From contig QFOV01000014.1 of assembly GCA_003248565.1 (NCBI GenBank), positions 1 through 26,500 of the forward strand: 26,500 nt of DNA, read 5' to 3'. This DNA is from Stenotrophomonas sp. Its GTDB lineage: Bacteria; Pseudomonadota; Gammaproteobacteria; Xanthomonadales; Xanthomonadaceae. Positions within the stretch are counted from its first letter, which is position 1. The number at the start of each line of letters is the position of its first letter. The translations under genes and the position numbers were made by a program. The notes below the pieces were generated by a model, which was not told where the DNA came from, did no database searches, and saw only the letters and a list, made by a program, of their open reading frames with translations. This document shows positions 1 to 6,664 of the stretch, piece by piece.

Positions 1-1248
1 GGCTGGTTGGCGATCTATGTCGCGCTGGTGACACTGGCGGTGTTCAGTGCCGCCAACTATGTGCACGAACACGCCGAGCACGCGGTGTGGCGCTCGCTGC
101 TGAACACCGAACTGGACAGCATCATCGGCCAGATGCGCACCGATCCGGCATACCACTGGCAGGACTCGGACACGCTGCGGTTCTACTCGGCGGTTGAGCC
201 GGGCGGAATCCCTCAGAGCCTCGCCCAGCTACACCCGGGGCTGCATGACGGCCCACTGTTGGACGGCAAGCAGACTGCGGTGATGGTGCGCGAAACCAGC
301 GACTATGGCCGAGTGGTGTTGGCGCTGGATATCTCTGATTTCGGCGAGCTGGAGCACTTCATCACGCGCTGGGCGCTGCTGGCGGGTGTGGCGTTGTTGC
401 TGGTGACCTTGCTGATGGCCTGGGTTGGCATGACCCGCCTGGTACGGCCCTTGTCGGTGCTGGCGCAGGACATTGCCAAGCTGAGCCCCGAACGGCGCGG
501 GCAGCGGGTGCTGGTGGACAAGCGCGGCAGTACCGAGCTGGAAGTGATAGCCGGTGCCTTGAATGATTACCTGCAGCGCAACGAGCATTTTGTCGAGCGC
601 GAACGAGCCTTCATCAGCACCGCCAGCCATGAGCTGCGTACGCCGATCGCGGTGATCACCGGTGCTGCCGAGTTGGCGTTGGAGCAGCCGGGCTTGCCGG
701 AAAGGGCGCGTCAGCAGCTGCTGCGCGTGCGCAATACGTCGACGGGCATGGAGCAGTTGATGCAGCTGCTGCTGGTGCTCGCGCGCGATCCGGCCAAGCT
801 GGCTGCGATGAGTGAACTGGTGGCGCTGGATGAGCTGCTACCGGAAATCGCCGAAGACCACCGTTATCTGGCGAAGGGCAAGGAGCTGGAGCTTGTGCTG
901 GTGGAAACCGCACCCTGCCAGTTGCTTGCACCGCTGGCAGTGGTGCAGGCGGCAGTTGGCAATCTGCTGCGCAATGCCATCGAGAACAGTGATCGCGGCG
1001 TGGTGCGTGTCGGCGTTTCCGCCGATGCTGTGCTGACCATCGAAGACCCAGGCCACGGCATGAGCCCGGAGGAAGTGGCGCAGGTGTATGCGCGGATGAG
1101 CAAGGGCGAGCGCAACCCAGGCGCTGGAATTGGCCTGGACCTGATCGCGCGCTTGTGTGATCACCTGGGCTGGAAGCTGGAGATCCATTCGCAGCCGGAG
1201 CGGGGCACGCGGGTCATCTTGGACATGGGGAGTTCCAGGCCGCGCTAG
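1..1248 (+). CDS. HAMP sensor histidine kinase (5' end outside window)
   Basis: The frame is open from base 1, so the start codon lies upstream and only the last 415 or so codons are present. Counting from the TTG at base 7, a hydrophobic segment (1-19) and a second one (about 122-144) flank a periplasmic sensor region of roughly 100 residues. A HAMP-like linker follows. The HisKA H-box is AFISTASHELRTP with His208, the N-box is NLLRNAIEN (about 319-327), and the G-boxes are EDPGHGM and GAGIGLDLI. This is a complete catalytic core that would autophosphorylate and pass phosphate to a response regulator. The partner is probably the gene before the window. The gene ends at TAG and converges with the HExxH gene across a REP dimer. 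The ligand cannot be told from sequence. Confidence 0.9.
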   Translation, partial: GWLAIYVALVTLAVFSAANYVHEHAEHAVWRSLLNTELDSIIGQMRTDPAYHWQDSDTLRFYSAVEPGGIPQSLAQLHPGLHDGPLLDGKQTAVMVRETSDYGRVVLALDISDFGELEHFITRWALLAGVALLLVTLLMAWVGMTRLVRPLSVLAQDIAKLSPERRGQRVLVDKRGSTELEVIAGALNDYLQRNEHFVERERAFISTASHELRTPIAVITGAAELALEQPGLPERARQQLLRVRNTSTGMEQLMQLLLVLARDPAKLAAMSELVALDELLPEIAEDHRYLAKGKELELVLVETAPCQLLAPLAVVQAAVGNLLRNAIENSDRGVVRVGVSADAVLTIEDPGHGMSPEEVAQVYARMSKGERNPGAGIGLDLIARLCDHLGWKLEIHSQPERGTRVILDMGSSRPR

Positions 1249-1261
1249 GAGCGCTTCACCT

Positions 1262-1330
1262 GTAGAGCGCAGCCATGCTGCGCTGGGGCTTTACCGGGGA
1301 AGGCTTCTGCCGAGCATGGCTCGGCACTAC
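1262..1330. repeat. SMAG-like REP dimer (GTAG...CTAC)
   Basis: Two short hairpins face each other. The first is GTAG (1262-1265) followed by an 8-bp stem, 1266-1273 with 1277-1284, loop CAT. The second is an 8-bp stem, 1308-1315 with 1319-1326, loop ATG, followed by CTAC (1327-1330). A GTAG head on a palindrome, paired in inverted orientation, is the known layout of Stenotrophomonas SMAG elements, which are thought to be spread by REP-associated Y1 transposases. The dimer sits between convergent genes, where it may also stop or stabilise transcripts. No transposase gene is present in the window. Confidence 0.75.
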
Positions 1331-1334
1331 AGGC

Positions 1335-1823
1335 TCACGGTGTTATCAGCTCGCGCTCGATCAGCCAACGCTTTGCATCGTCGGCGTCCTGCTCAAACCA
1401 GGCCTGGGTCGAGCCCAGCCGGTAGGTATAGCCCCAGCTGTCCATGTCGGCCATCAGCCGCAGGCTGCCTACGCCGGGCAATTGCCCGGCCAACACGATC
1501 TGCAGGTAGCAGGTGGCGTCTTCCTCGGGCACCGAGTCGGTGGCGTCGGTGTGCACCTGCGCACGCCGCTCGGGTGGCAGTACGATCAGGTGGCAGGACT
1601 CGTGCAGCATCGAATGCACCGGCGTGTCGTCGCGCACATAGACATCGCAGGCGATGATGCCGGCCTCGGGCTCGCCCCAATAACTGCCGGGAATCTTCTC
1701 GCCGGCGGCGACGTGGTTCAGGCGCAGGCCGTGGCGCGCGAGCAGGTCCGCAGCGTCGGTCCACTGGATATCGCCAACGCACAGCACTGGCTGGGTTGGT
1801 TCGTTGGCAGGGTGTTGGTTCAC
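1335..1823 (-). CDS. uncharacterised protein with HExxH motif (putative metallopeptidase)
   Basis: I do not recognise a named family. From the GTG at 1823 the protein is 162 residues. It contains SMLHESCHLIVL, an HExxH zinc-peptidase signature at residues 74-78. About 22 residues later comes EEDATCYLQ (Glu100/Glu101), which could give the third, glutamate ligand of a gluzincin. There is no signal peptide or membrane segment, so it is probably cytosolic. It is the last gene of the GNAT-minCDE run, 40 bp after minE. Start choice: the frame stays open into minE up to an ATG at 1916, but that part would lie inside minE, so GTG 1823 (or GTG 1829) is more likely. A hairpin lies just ahead. Peptidase activity is inferred from the motif only. 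Confidence 0.7.
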   Translation of the reverse strand: MNQHPANEPTQPVLCVGDIQWTDAADLLARHGLRLNHVAAGEKIPGSYWGEPEAGIIACDVYVRDDTPVHSMLHESCHLIVLPPERRAQVHTDATDSVPEEDATCYLQIVLAGQLPGVGSLRLMADMDSWGYTYRLGSTQAWFEQDADDAKRWLIERELITP

Positions 1824-1835
1824 GGGCACTGGAGT

Positions 1836-1857
1836 CCCGGCGGCCGTGGCCGCCGGG
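1836..1857 (-). other. GC-rich hairpin between minE and the next gene
   Basis: A perfect 9-bp stem (CCCGGCGGC with GCCGCCGGG) and 4-nt loop lies between the minE stop and the GTG start of the downstream gene. There is no T-run, so it is not a classical terminator. It could stabilise the upstream mRNA end or limit readthrough and translation of the downstream gene. Confidence 0.5.
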
Positions 1858-1863
1858 CTGTCA

Positions 1864-2115
1864 TCACTTGTCGTCGGGCAGGGCCACGGAAATGTCGAGC
1901 ACGTCGTTGGCGCCATCCTTGACCAGGTCCACCTTGACCGCGTCGGCGTCGATGTTGACGTACTTCTTGATCACTTCCAGCAGCTCACGCTGCAGCAGCG
2001 GCAGGTAGTCCGGGCCACCGCGGGTGCTGCGTTCCTGCGCGATGATGATCTGCAGGCGGTTCTTCGCGGTTTCGGCGGTGGTCTTCTTCTGTCTCAGGAA
2101 GTCGAGCAGTCCCAT
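1864..2115 (-). CDS. minE: cell division topological specificity factor MinE
   Basis: This 83-residue protein is typical MinE length. MinE stimulates the MinD ATPase at the membrane and drives pole-to-pole oscillation, so that MinC blocks FtsZ everywhere except midcell. The N-terminal amphipathic membrane-targeting stretch MGLLDFLRQKK is followed by the MinD-binding segment (ETAKNRLQIIIAQERS). The C-terminal topological-specificity domain contains LLQRELLEVIKKYV and ends in LDISVALP. It starts 2 nt after the minD stop, so the two are surely co-transcribed and probably translationally coupled. Confidence 0.97.
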   Translation of the reverse strand: MGLLDFLRQKKTTAETAKNRLQIIIAQERSTRGGPDYLPLLQRELLEVIKKYVNIDADAVKVDLVKDGANDVLDISVALPDDK

Positions 2116-2117
2116 GC

Positions 2118-2927
2118 TTATCCTCCAAACAACTTGCTGAAGAAGCCCTTCTTCTCCACGGTGGTGAAGCGCATCGGGCGCTCTTCACCCAGGATGCGGC
2201 CGACAGCGTCCTCATAGGCCTGGCCGGCCGGCGACTCGGCGTCCAGGATGACCGGCTCGCCCTTGTTGGAGGCGTTGAGCACGTCGCCGGATTCGGGGAT
2301 GACGCCGATGGCCTTGAGCCCCAGCACTTCTTCCACGTCGGTGATGCTCAGCATCTCGCCGCTTTCAACGCGCGAGGGGCTGTAGCGGGTCAGCAGCAGG
2401 TAGGCCGGCACGGCCTTGCCGGCTTCGGCATTGGCGGTCTTGGAGTCGAGCAGGCCGATGATGCGGTCCGAGTCGCGTACCGAAGACACTTCCGGGTTGA
2501 CCACGACGACGGCGCGATCAGCGAAGTACATCGCCAGGAACGCGCCCTTCTCGATGCCGGCCGGGGAGTCGCAGATGATGTAGTCGAAGCCGTCGGCAGC
2601 CAGGTCCTTGAGGACCTTCTCCACGCCTTCCTTGTTCAGCGCGTCCTTGTCGCGGGTCTGCGAGGCAGCCAGCACGTACAGGTTGTCGAAGCGCTTGTCC
2701 TTGATCAGGGCCTGCTTCAGCGTGGCCTCACCGTGCACGACGTTGACGAAGTCGTACACCACGCGGCGCTCGCAGCCCATGATCAGGTCAAGGTTGCGCA
2801 GGCCGACGTCGAAGTCGATGACGGCAACTTTCTTGCCGCGCCGCGCGATGCCGCAGGCGATGCTGGCGCTGGAGGTGGTCTTGCCGACGCCGCCCTTGCC
2901 GGAGGTGACTACGATGATTTCAGCCAA
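2118..2927 (-). CDS. minD: septum site-determining ATPase MinD
   Basis: MinD is a membrane-associated ParA/MinD-family ATPase that recruits MinC and is released by MinE. The deviant Walker A motif SGKGGVGKTTS is at about residues 9-19, with both signature lysines (Lys11, Lys16). DFDVGLRNLD and ICDSPAGIE supply the switch regions. The C-terminus EKKGFFSKLFGG is the expected membrane-binding amphipathic helix. The length of 269 residues fits the family. The start is TTG at 2927: it gives the conserved N-terminus (M)AEIIVVTSGKGG and has an AGGAGAG Shine-Dalgarno 5 nt upstream. Longer open reading upstream overlaps the end of minC and is not conserved MinD sequence. Confidence 0.97.
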   Translation of the reverse strand: MAEIIVVTSGKGGVGKTTSSASIACGIARRGKKVAVIDFDVGLRNLDLIMGCERRVVYDFVNVVHGEATLKQALIKDKRFDNLYVLAASQTRDKDALNKEGVEKVLKDLAADGFDYIICDSPAGIEKGAFLAMYFADRAVVVVNPEVSSVRDSDRIIGLLDSKTANAEAGKAVPAYLLLTRYSPSRVESGEMLSITDVEEVLGLKAIGVIPESGDVLNASNKGEPVILDAESPAGQAYEDAVGRILGEERPMRFTTVEKKGFFSKLFGG

Positions 2928-2932
2928 AGGAT

Positions 2933-2939
2933 CTCTCCT
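2933..2939 (-). promoter_or_regulatory. minD ribosome binding site (fixes TTG start)
   Basis: AGGAGAG on the minus strand lies 5 nt before the TTG at 2927. With the conserved MinD N-terminus beginning there, this fixes a non-ATG start. A TTG start may moderate MinD synthesis relative to MinC and MinE. Confidence 0.75.
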
Positions 2940-2959
2940 GAATGTCGTTGTGAGCTGCG

Positions 2960-3742
2960 TCAATCCAGCGCAGCAATCATGATCTGGTCCTGTTCCAGCC
3001 ATACCTGCACGGCCTTGCCGCGCAGGTTGTCCGGAATATCGTCCAGTACCTTATACCGTCCTGCAATCGCGACCAGTTCAGCGTGGAAGTCGCGACAGAA
3101 AATGCGTGCGCTGGTGTTGCCCTGGGCACCGGCCAATGCGCGGCCACGCAGCGTACCGTAGATATGGATGCTGCCGTCGGCGATGACCTCGGCGCCGGCG
3201 CCCACCGTTGAGAGTACGGTCAGGTCGCAGTTCTCGGCGTATAGCTGCTGGCCCGATCGCACCGTGCCCAGCTGCATCTTGCCGGGCTGCGGTGCGGCGG
3301 CGCCAGCGGCAGCCGGTGCGGCAGGTGCCGGTGCTGCGGCTGCTGTGCGTTTACTCTGCTTGGGGGCAGGTGCCGGTGCGGCTGCGGGTTCGGCTTCGAG
3401 TGGTTCGTACTGGGCGCGGAACTTGGCCAGTACCGGCAGGCCCAGCTGCTGCGACAGGGTTTCTGTTTCGCTGGTGCCGTAGGCCAGTGCCACCGGCAGG
3501 ACGCCGGCGTCGCGCAGGCCGTTGACCAGCTGCTGTGCGGTGGTCAGGTCCGGGAGTTGGCTCAAACCACCAAAATCCAGGATCACCGCCGCGCGACCGA
3601 ACAGCTTGGGCGCACGCGCCACTCGTTCGCGCATTTCCTGGGCCAGGCGCTCCACGTCGAGGGTGCGGATGCGCAGGTTGGCAATGCCGACCTGCCCGAT
3701 TTTCAGTTCACCAGCCTGTTCGTAATCCAAATTCACTGCCAT
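2960..3742 (-). CDS. minC: septum site-determining protein MinC
   Basis: MinC inhibits FtsZ polymerisation and is placed on the membrane by MinD. At 260 residues it has three parts. The N-terminal FtsZ-inhibiting domain is about 1-112. A long Ala/Pro linker (about 115-153) is broken by a basic KQSKR patch. The C-terminal beta-helical MinC domain (about 155-258) starts with the typical LGTVRSGQQLYAENCDL and continues with GAEVIADGSIHIYGTLRGRALAG. The ATG at 3742 is 1 nt after the stop of the acetyltransferase gene, so translation is probably coupled. minD follows after 32 nt. Confidence 0.97.
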   Translation of the reverse strand: MAVNLDYEQAGELKIGQVGIANLRIRTLDVERLAQEMRERVARAPKLFGRAAVILDFGGLSQLPDLTTAQQLVNGLRDAGVLPVALAYGTSETETLSQQLGLPVLAKFRAQYEPLEAEPAAAPAPAPKQSKRTAAAAPAPAAPAAAGAAAPQPGKMQLGTVRSGQQLYAENCDLTVLSTVGAGAEVIADGSIHIYGTLRGRALAGAQGNTSARIFCRDFHAELVAIAGRYKVLDDIPDNLRGKAVQVWLEQDQIMIAALD

Positions 3743-3743
3743 C

Positions 3744-4334
3744 TCAGGTTCCGGTCGGCCGCTGTTGCAGCAGCCGGCGTGTGTTGCCCACCCAGGGAAC
3801 GTCGGGCAGGTTGTCGCCATAGGTCTCTTTTACCCACTCGTAGCTGCACAGATCCTTGAGCAGCATACTGGCCCGCACATCGACCGAGGGCATGGTGTTC
3901 TGGCCGACCTCGCGGAAACCGAAGCTGCCATGGAACAGCAGGGCGGCATCGGCGCCGTGGTCAAGGAAGACCTCGCAGGCCATCTGTGGGTAGCGCAGCT
4001 CAGCATAGCTCTGGGCATCGGCATAGAACGCGCGGCCGACACCGCCGCCACGGCGGCGACTGGCCACCACGATGCGGTCGATATAGAAGAAGCTGGGGTA
4101 ACGCTGCTGGAACCAGGCGAAGTTACAGCTGTCATGGGCACTGTTGCTGCCGTAGCCGACCAGGAAACCGGCCATGTTGCCGTCGCGTTCGGCAACCCGG
4201 AAGTATTCGGCTGTTTCGTAGAAACGGCGGACCTTGGCTGCATCCAGCGGAAGAATCGCAAGACCAGCGTTGTTGTTCAGTGCCAGGACGGAATCGAGCT
4301 CGTGCTCGCGCACGTCGCGGATAACAATCGACAT
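3744..4334 (-). CDS. GNAT-family N-acetyltransferase
   Basis: A 196-residue acyltransferase of the GNAT fold. N-terminal IVIRDVREHELDSVLALNN is the usual first strand and helix. The acetyl-CoA pyrophosphate loop is RRRGGGVGRAFY (about 93-104), followed by the C-terminal strand-helix FHGSFGFREVG. The substrate, small molecule or protein, cannot be told. The ATG at 4334 has GGAG about 5 nt upstream; more upstream in-frame sequence lacks GNAT features. Its stop is 1 nt from the minC start, making it the first gene of the min operon. That arrangement hints at a link to the cell envelope or division, but it may only share a promoter. Confidence 0.88.
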   Translation of the reverse strand: MSIVIRDVREHELDSVLALNNNAGLAILPLDAAKVRRFYETAEYFRVAERDGNMAGFLVGYGSNSAHDSCNFAWFQQRYPSFFYIDRIVVASRRRGGGVGRAFYADAQSYAELRYPQMACEVFLDHGADAALLFHGSFGFREVGQNTMPSVDVRASMLLKDLCSYEWVKETYGDNLPDVPWVGNTRRLLQQRPTGT

Positions 4335-4483
4335 TGTGACTCCGTGGGGTATCGCGGTCGGCCCAAAGGGCTGTGGCGCGATTATCGCATGGGTGGCCCG
4401 AGCCGGGCGAGCCATCAGCGAAGGTCGCCATGCATGACTTCCGAGGGAGGGCGTTGGGGCGGCCGGGTCCTTACCATGCAGGC

Positions 4484-5683
4484 ATGTTGGGATACCTCAG
4501 CCATACCCGAGTCCTCCGCCTGGCCGGCCTGTTTACCTGGGCCCTGGTCAGCCTACCCCTGATCTATACCCAGTACGCGCCTGAGGAGGGGGTGCTGCAG
4601 CCGGCCGCCGGGGAGGCGATCTGGCTGTTCGTAGCCTACCTGACCTTCGGCGGTTGCTACTTCTGGCTGACCCGGGGGCTCAATGCTGCCGGCCACACCA
4701 GCTGGTACGACCGGTTGGCGTTGCTGCTGCTGACGGTTTCGGCGCTGGTGGTGAGCTATCTGTCCGCCACTGGCCTGGGCAGCATCCTGATGATGGTCGC
4801 GGCCGGGGTGATCCCGTGGCTGCTGAGCCGCTGGGTCGGCGTCATCTGGCTGGTGCTGAGCCAGCTGGCGGTGCTTCCGGTCTACAACCTGATCCTGGGC
4901 CTGCCGCTGTTCGAGGCGCTGCTGCAGTCGCTGCTATACGGTGGCTTCTCGATGTTCATCTTTGTCACCAGCCTGGTGGCCCGGCAGCAGACCCAGGCGC
5001 GGGAGGAGCAGCGGCGCTTGAACGCCGAGCTGCGGGCCACGCGGCTGCTGTTGGCCGAAAGCGCCCGGGTCAACGAACGCACGCGTATTTCCCGTGAGCT
5101 GCATGACCTGCTCGGCCACCACCTGACCGCGCTGAGCCTGAACCTGGAAGTGGCCGGGCATATCACCGAGGGGCAGGCGCAGGAACACGTCCGCCAGGCG
5201 CATACCCTGGCCAAGCTGCTGCTGACCGACGTGCGCGAGGCGGTCAGCCAGCTGCGCGAGAGCGGGGCGATCGACCTGGCAGCCGCCCTGCGGCCGCTGA
5301 CCGAGCGGGTACCGTCGCTGGATATCCATCTGCAGATCGATGACCCGTTCAGCGTTGAAGATCCCGAGCGCGCCCATGTGCTGCTGCGCTGTACGCAGGA
5401 AATCATCACCAATGCGGTGCGCCATGCCGGCGCCCACAATCTGTGGATCAACGTGGAGCGGGATGCCGCGCAGGTGGTCATCAGCGCGCATGATGACGGC
5501 ATCGGTGGTGATTTCGAGGAAATTATGCCGGGCAATGGCTTGCGCGGCATGCGCGAGCGGCTGGCGCAGTATGGGGGTGTGCTGGACGTATCGGCACGAA
5601 GCGGTGAGGGTTTCCGTCTTCGCGCCAGCCTGCCACTGGTTACCAATATGATGTTGGCCTCGGGGCCGCAAGGAGTGAATTGA
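4484..5683 (+). CDS. DesK/NarX-type sensor histidine kinase
   Basis: 399 residues. The N-terminal half (about 8-165) is hydrophobic with about five or six predicted membrane helices and little periplasmic sequence, as in DesK-type sensors that read the membrane state. A short linker rich in Arg and Glu (168-200) leads to the HisKA_3 dimerisation domain ERTRISRELHDLLGHHLT with His207. The ATPase domain has TQEIITNAVRHA (N-box, Asn310), HDDGIGG (about 337-342) and NGLRGMRERL (351-360). The ATG at 4484 is preferred because the first hydrophobic segment follows at once; a further in-frame ATG at 4430 is possible. The stop overlaps the regulator start (TGATG), so the two are co-translated. The signal sensed is unknown. 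Confidence 0.9.
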   Translation: MLGYLSHTRVLRLAGLFTWALVSLPLIYTQYAPEEGVLQPAAGEAIWLFVAYLTFGGCYFWLTRGLNAAGHTSWYDRLALLLLTVSALVVSYLSATGLGSILMMVAAGVIPWLLSRWVGVIWLVLSQLAVLPVYNLILGLPLFEALLQSLLYGGFSMFIFVTSLVARQQTQAREEQRRLNAELRATRLLLAESARVNERTRISRELHDLLGHHLTALSLNLEVAGHITEGQAQEHVRQAHTLAKLLLTDVREAVSQLRESGAIDLAAALRPLTERVPSLDIHLQIDDPFSVEDPERAHVLLRCTQEIITNAVRHAGAHNLWINVERDAAQVVISAHDDGIGGDFEEIMPGNGLRGMRERLAQYGGVLDVSARSGEGFRLRASLPLVTNMMLASGPQGVN

Positions 5684-6324
5684 TGATCCGTGTCTGTCTG
5701 GTCGACGACCAAACCCTGGTCCGGCAGGGCATCCGTTCGCTGCTGGCGCTGGATGACGGTATTGAAGTGGTGGCCGAGGCCATCGACGGCCGTCAGGCGG
5801 TGGAGATGATTCCGCAGGTGCAGCCGGATGTGGTGCTGATGGACATGCGCATGCCGGTGATGTCCGGGCTGGAAGCGCTGCAGACGCTCAGCCGCGCCGG
5901 GACGCTGCCGCCCTCGATCATCCTGACCACCTTTGACGATGACCAACTGGTGCTGGCTGGGCTCAAGGCTGGCGCCAAGGGCTATCTGCTCAAGGATGTG
6001 ACCCTGGAACAGCTGGTGGGCGCCATCCGCACCGTTGCCAACGGTGGCTCGCTGGTGCAGCCGGCGGTGACCCAGCGCCTGTTGTCGGGGCTGGAACACA
6101 TGCGCAATGAGTTCGTCAGCCTGGACCGGCCGGACCCGTTGACCGACCGCGAGACCGAGATCCTGCGGCTGATGGCCAGCGGCTTCTCCAACAAGGAGAT
6201 CGCCAACTCCCTGGGCGTGGCCGAGGGCACCATCAAGAATCACGTTTCCAACATTCTGTCCAAGCTGGGCGTGCGCGACCGTACCCGTGCCGTGCTCAAG
6301 GCCTTTGAACTGCAGTTGGTGTGA
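5683..6324 (+). CDS. NarL/DesR-family response regulator
   Basis: 213 residues. The receiver domain (1-120) has acidic residues VDDQ near the start, the phospho-acceptor Asp54 in VVLMDMRMP, and the conserved Lys in KGYLLKD. The C-terminal LuxR-type helix-turn-helix (about 148-205) reads LTDRETEILRLMASGFSNKEIA then GTIKNHVSNILSKLGVRDR. It should be phosphorylated by the kinase just upstream and bind DNA as a dimer. The ATG at 5683 shares one base with the kinase stop and has AGGAG 7 nt before it. Targets are not known. The following 340-bp non-coding stretch carries several short palindromes that could be binding sites. Confidence 0.93.
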   Translation: MIRVCLVDDQTLVRQGIRSLLALDDGIEVVAEAIDGRQAVEMIPQVQPDVVLMDMRMPVMSGLEALQTLSRAGTLPPSIILTTFDDDQLVLAGLKAGAKGYLLKDVTLEQLVGAIRTVANGGSLVQPAVTQRLLSGLEHMRNEFVSLDRPDPLTDRETEILRLMASGFSNKEIANSLGVAEGTIKNHVSNILSKLGVRDRTRAVLKAFELQLV

Positions 6325-6664
6325 GCGGCGGCCAGCCGGTGCTGCCTGGGCCTGGATGAATGCGGCATGCGGCGCTGTGGATGGCGCGGTGGGGGTTTGT
6401 GAAAAGTTGGTTGCGGTACTGGTGTTAGACACCCAAGACGGTGGAAAATACCGCCGCTGCGGACGAAATACAGTCCGAGCTATCGGCTGAAGGCACGCTG
6501 GGTTGGTGGTTTAGACGCTACCCTGCGGCCTATCTGTGAGATAGCGCATTCTGGTAATGGAAACCGGTGCGCCAAATGTGCTGAACAACCTGCGGAAAGC
6601 CTGCTAGGATGGGGGCTTCCCTTCAAATCAACCCGGCCGTGGGATCGGCCCCGGAGACTCCTGA
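6325..6664 (+). other. 340-bp intergenic region with clustered small palindromes
   Basis: No gene is seen. Short inverted repeats cluster here: GGTGT-TAG-ACACC (6421-6433), CGGAC-8 nt-GTCCG (6460-6477) and CTATCT-GTG-AGATAG (6530-6544). TTAGAC also occurs twice, at 6425-6430 and 6511-6516. No terminator with a T-run follows the response-regulator gene. This region must hold the promoter of the gene at 6665, and the palindromes are candidate operators. Confidence 0.45.
6582..6610 (+). promoter_or_regulatory. possible sigma70 promoter for the SRPBCC gene
   Basis: TGAACA (4 of 6 matches to the -35 consensus) is followed after 17 nt by TAGGAT at 6605-6610. This would place transcription start about 45 nt before the ATG at 6665. 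The match is only moderate. Confidence 0.35.

Noticed and set aside
4378..4388. GCGAT-T-ATCGC palindrome with GATAAT on the minus strand as promoter of the GNAT-min operon
   Set aside because: A plausible -10 but no -35 at acceptable spacing; the palindrome is short enough to arise by chance.
6325..6664. Small RNA gene in the 340-bp gap
   Set aside because: Short hairpins are present but there is no terminator with a T-run to define an RNA end.
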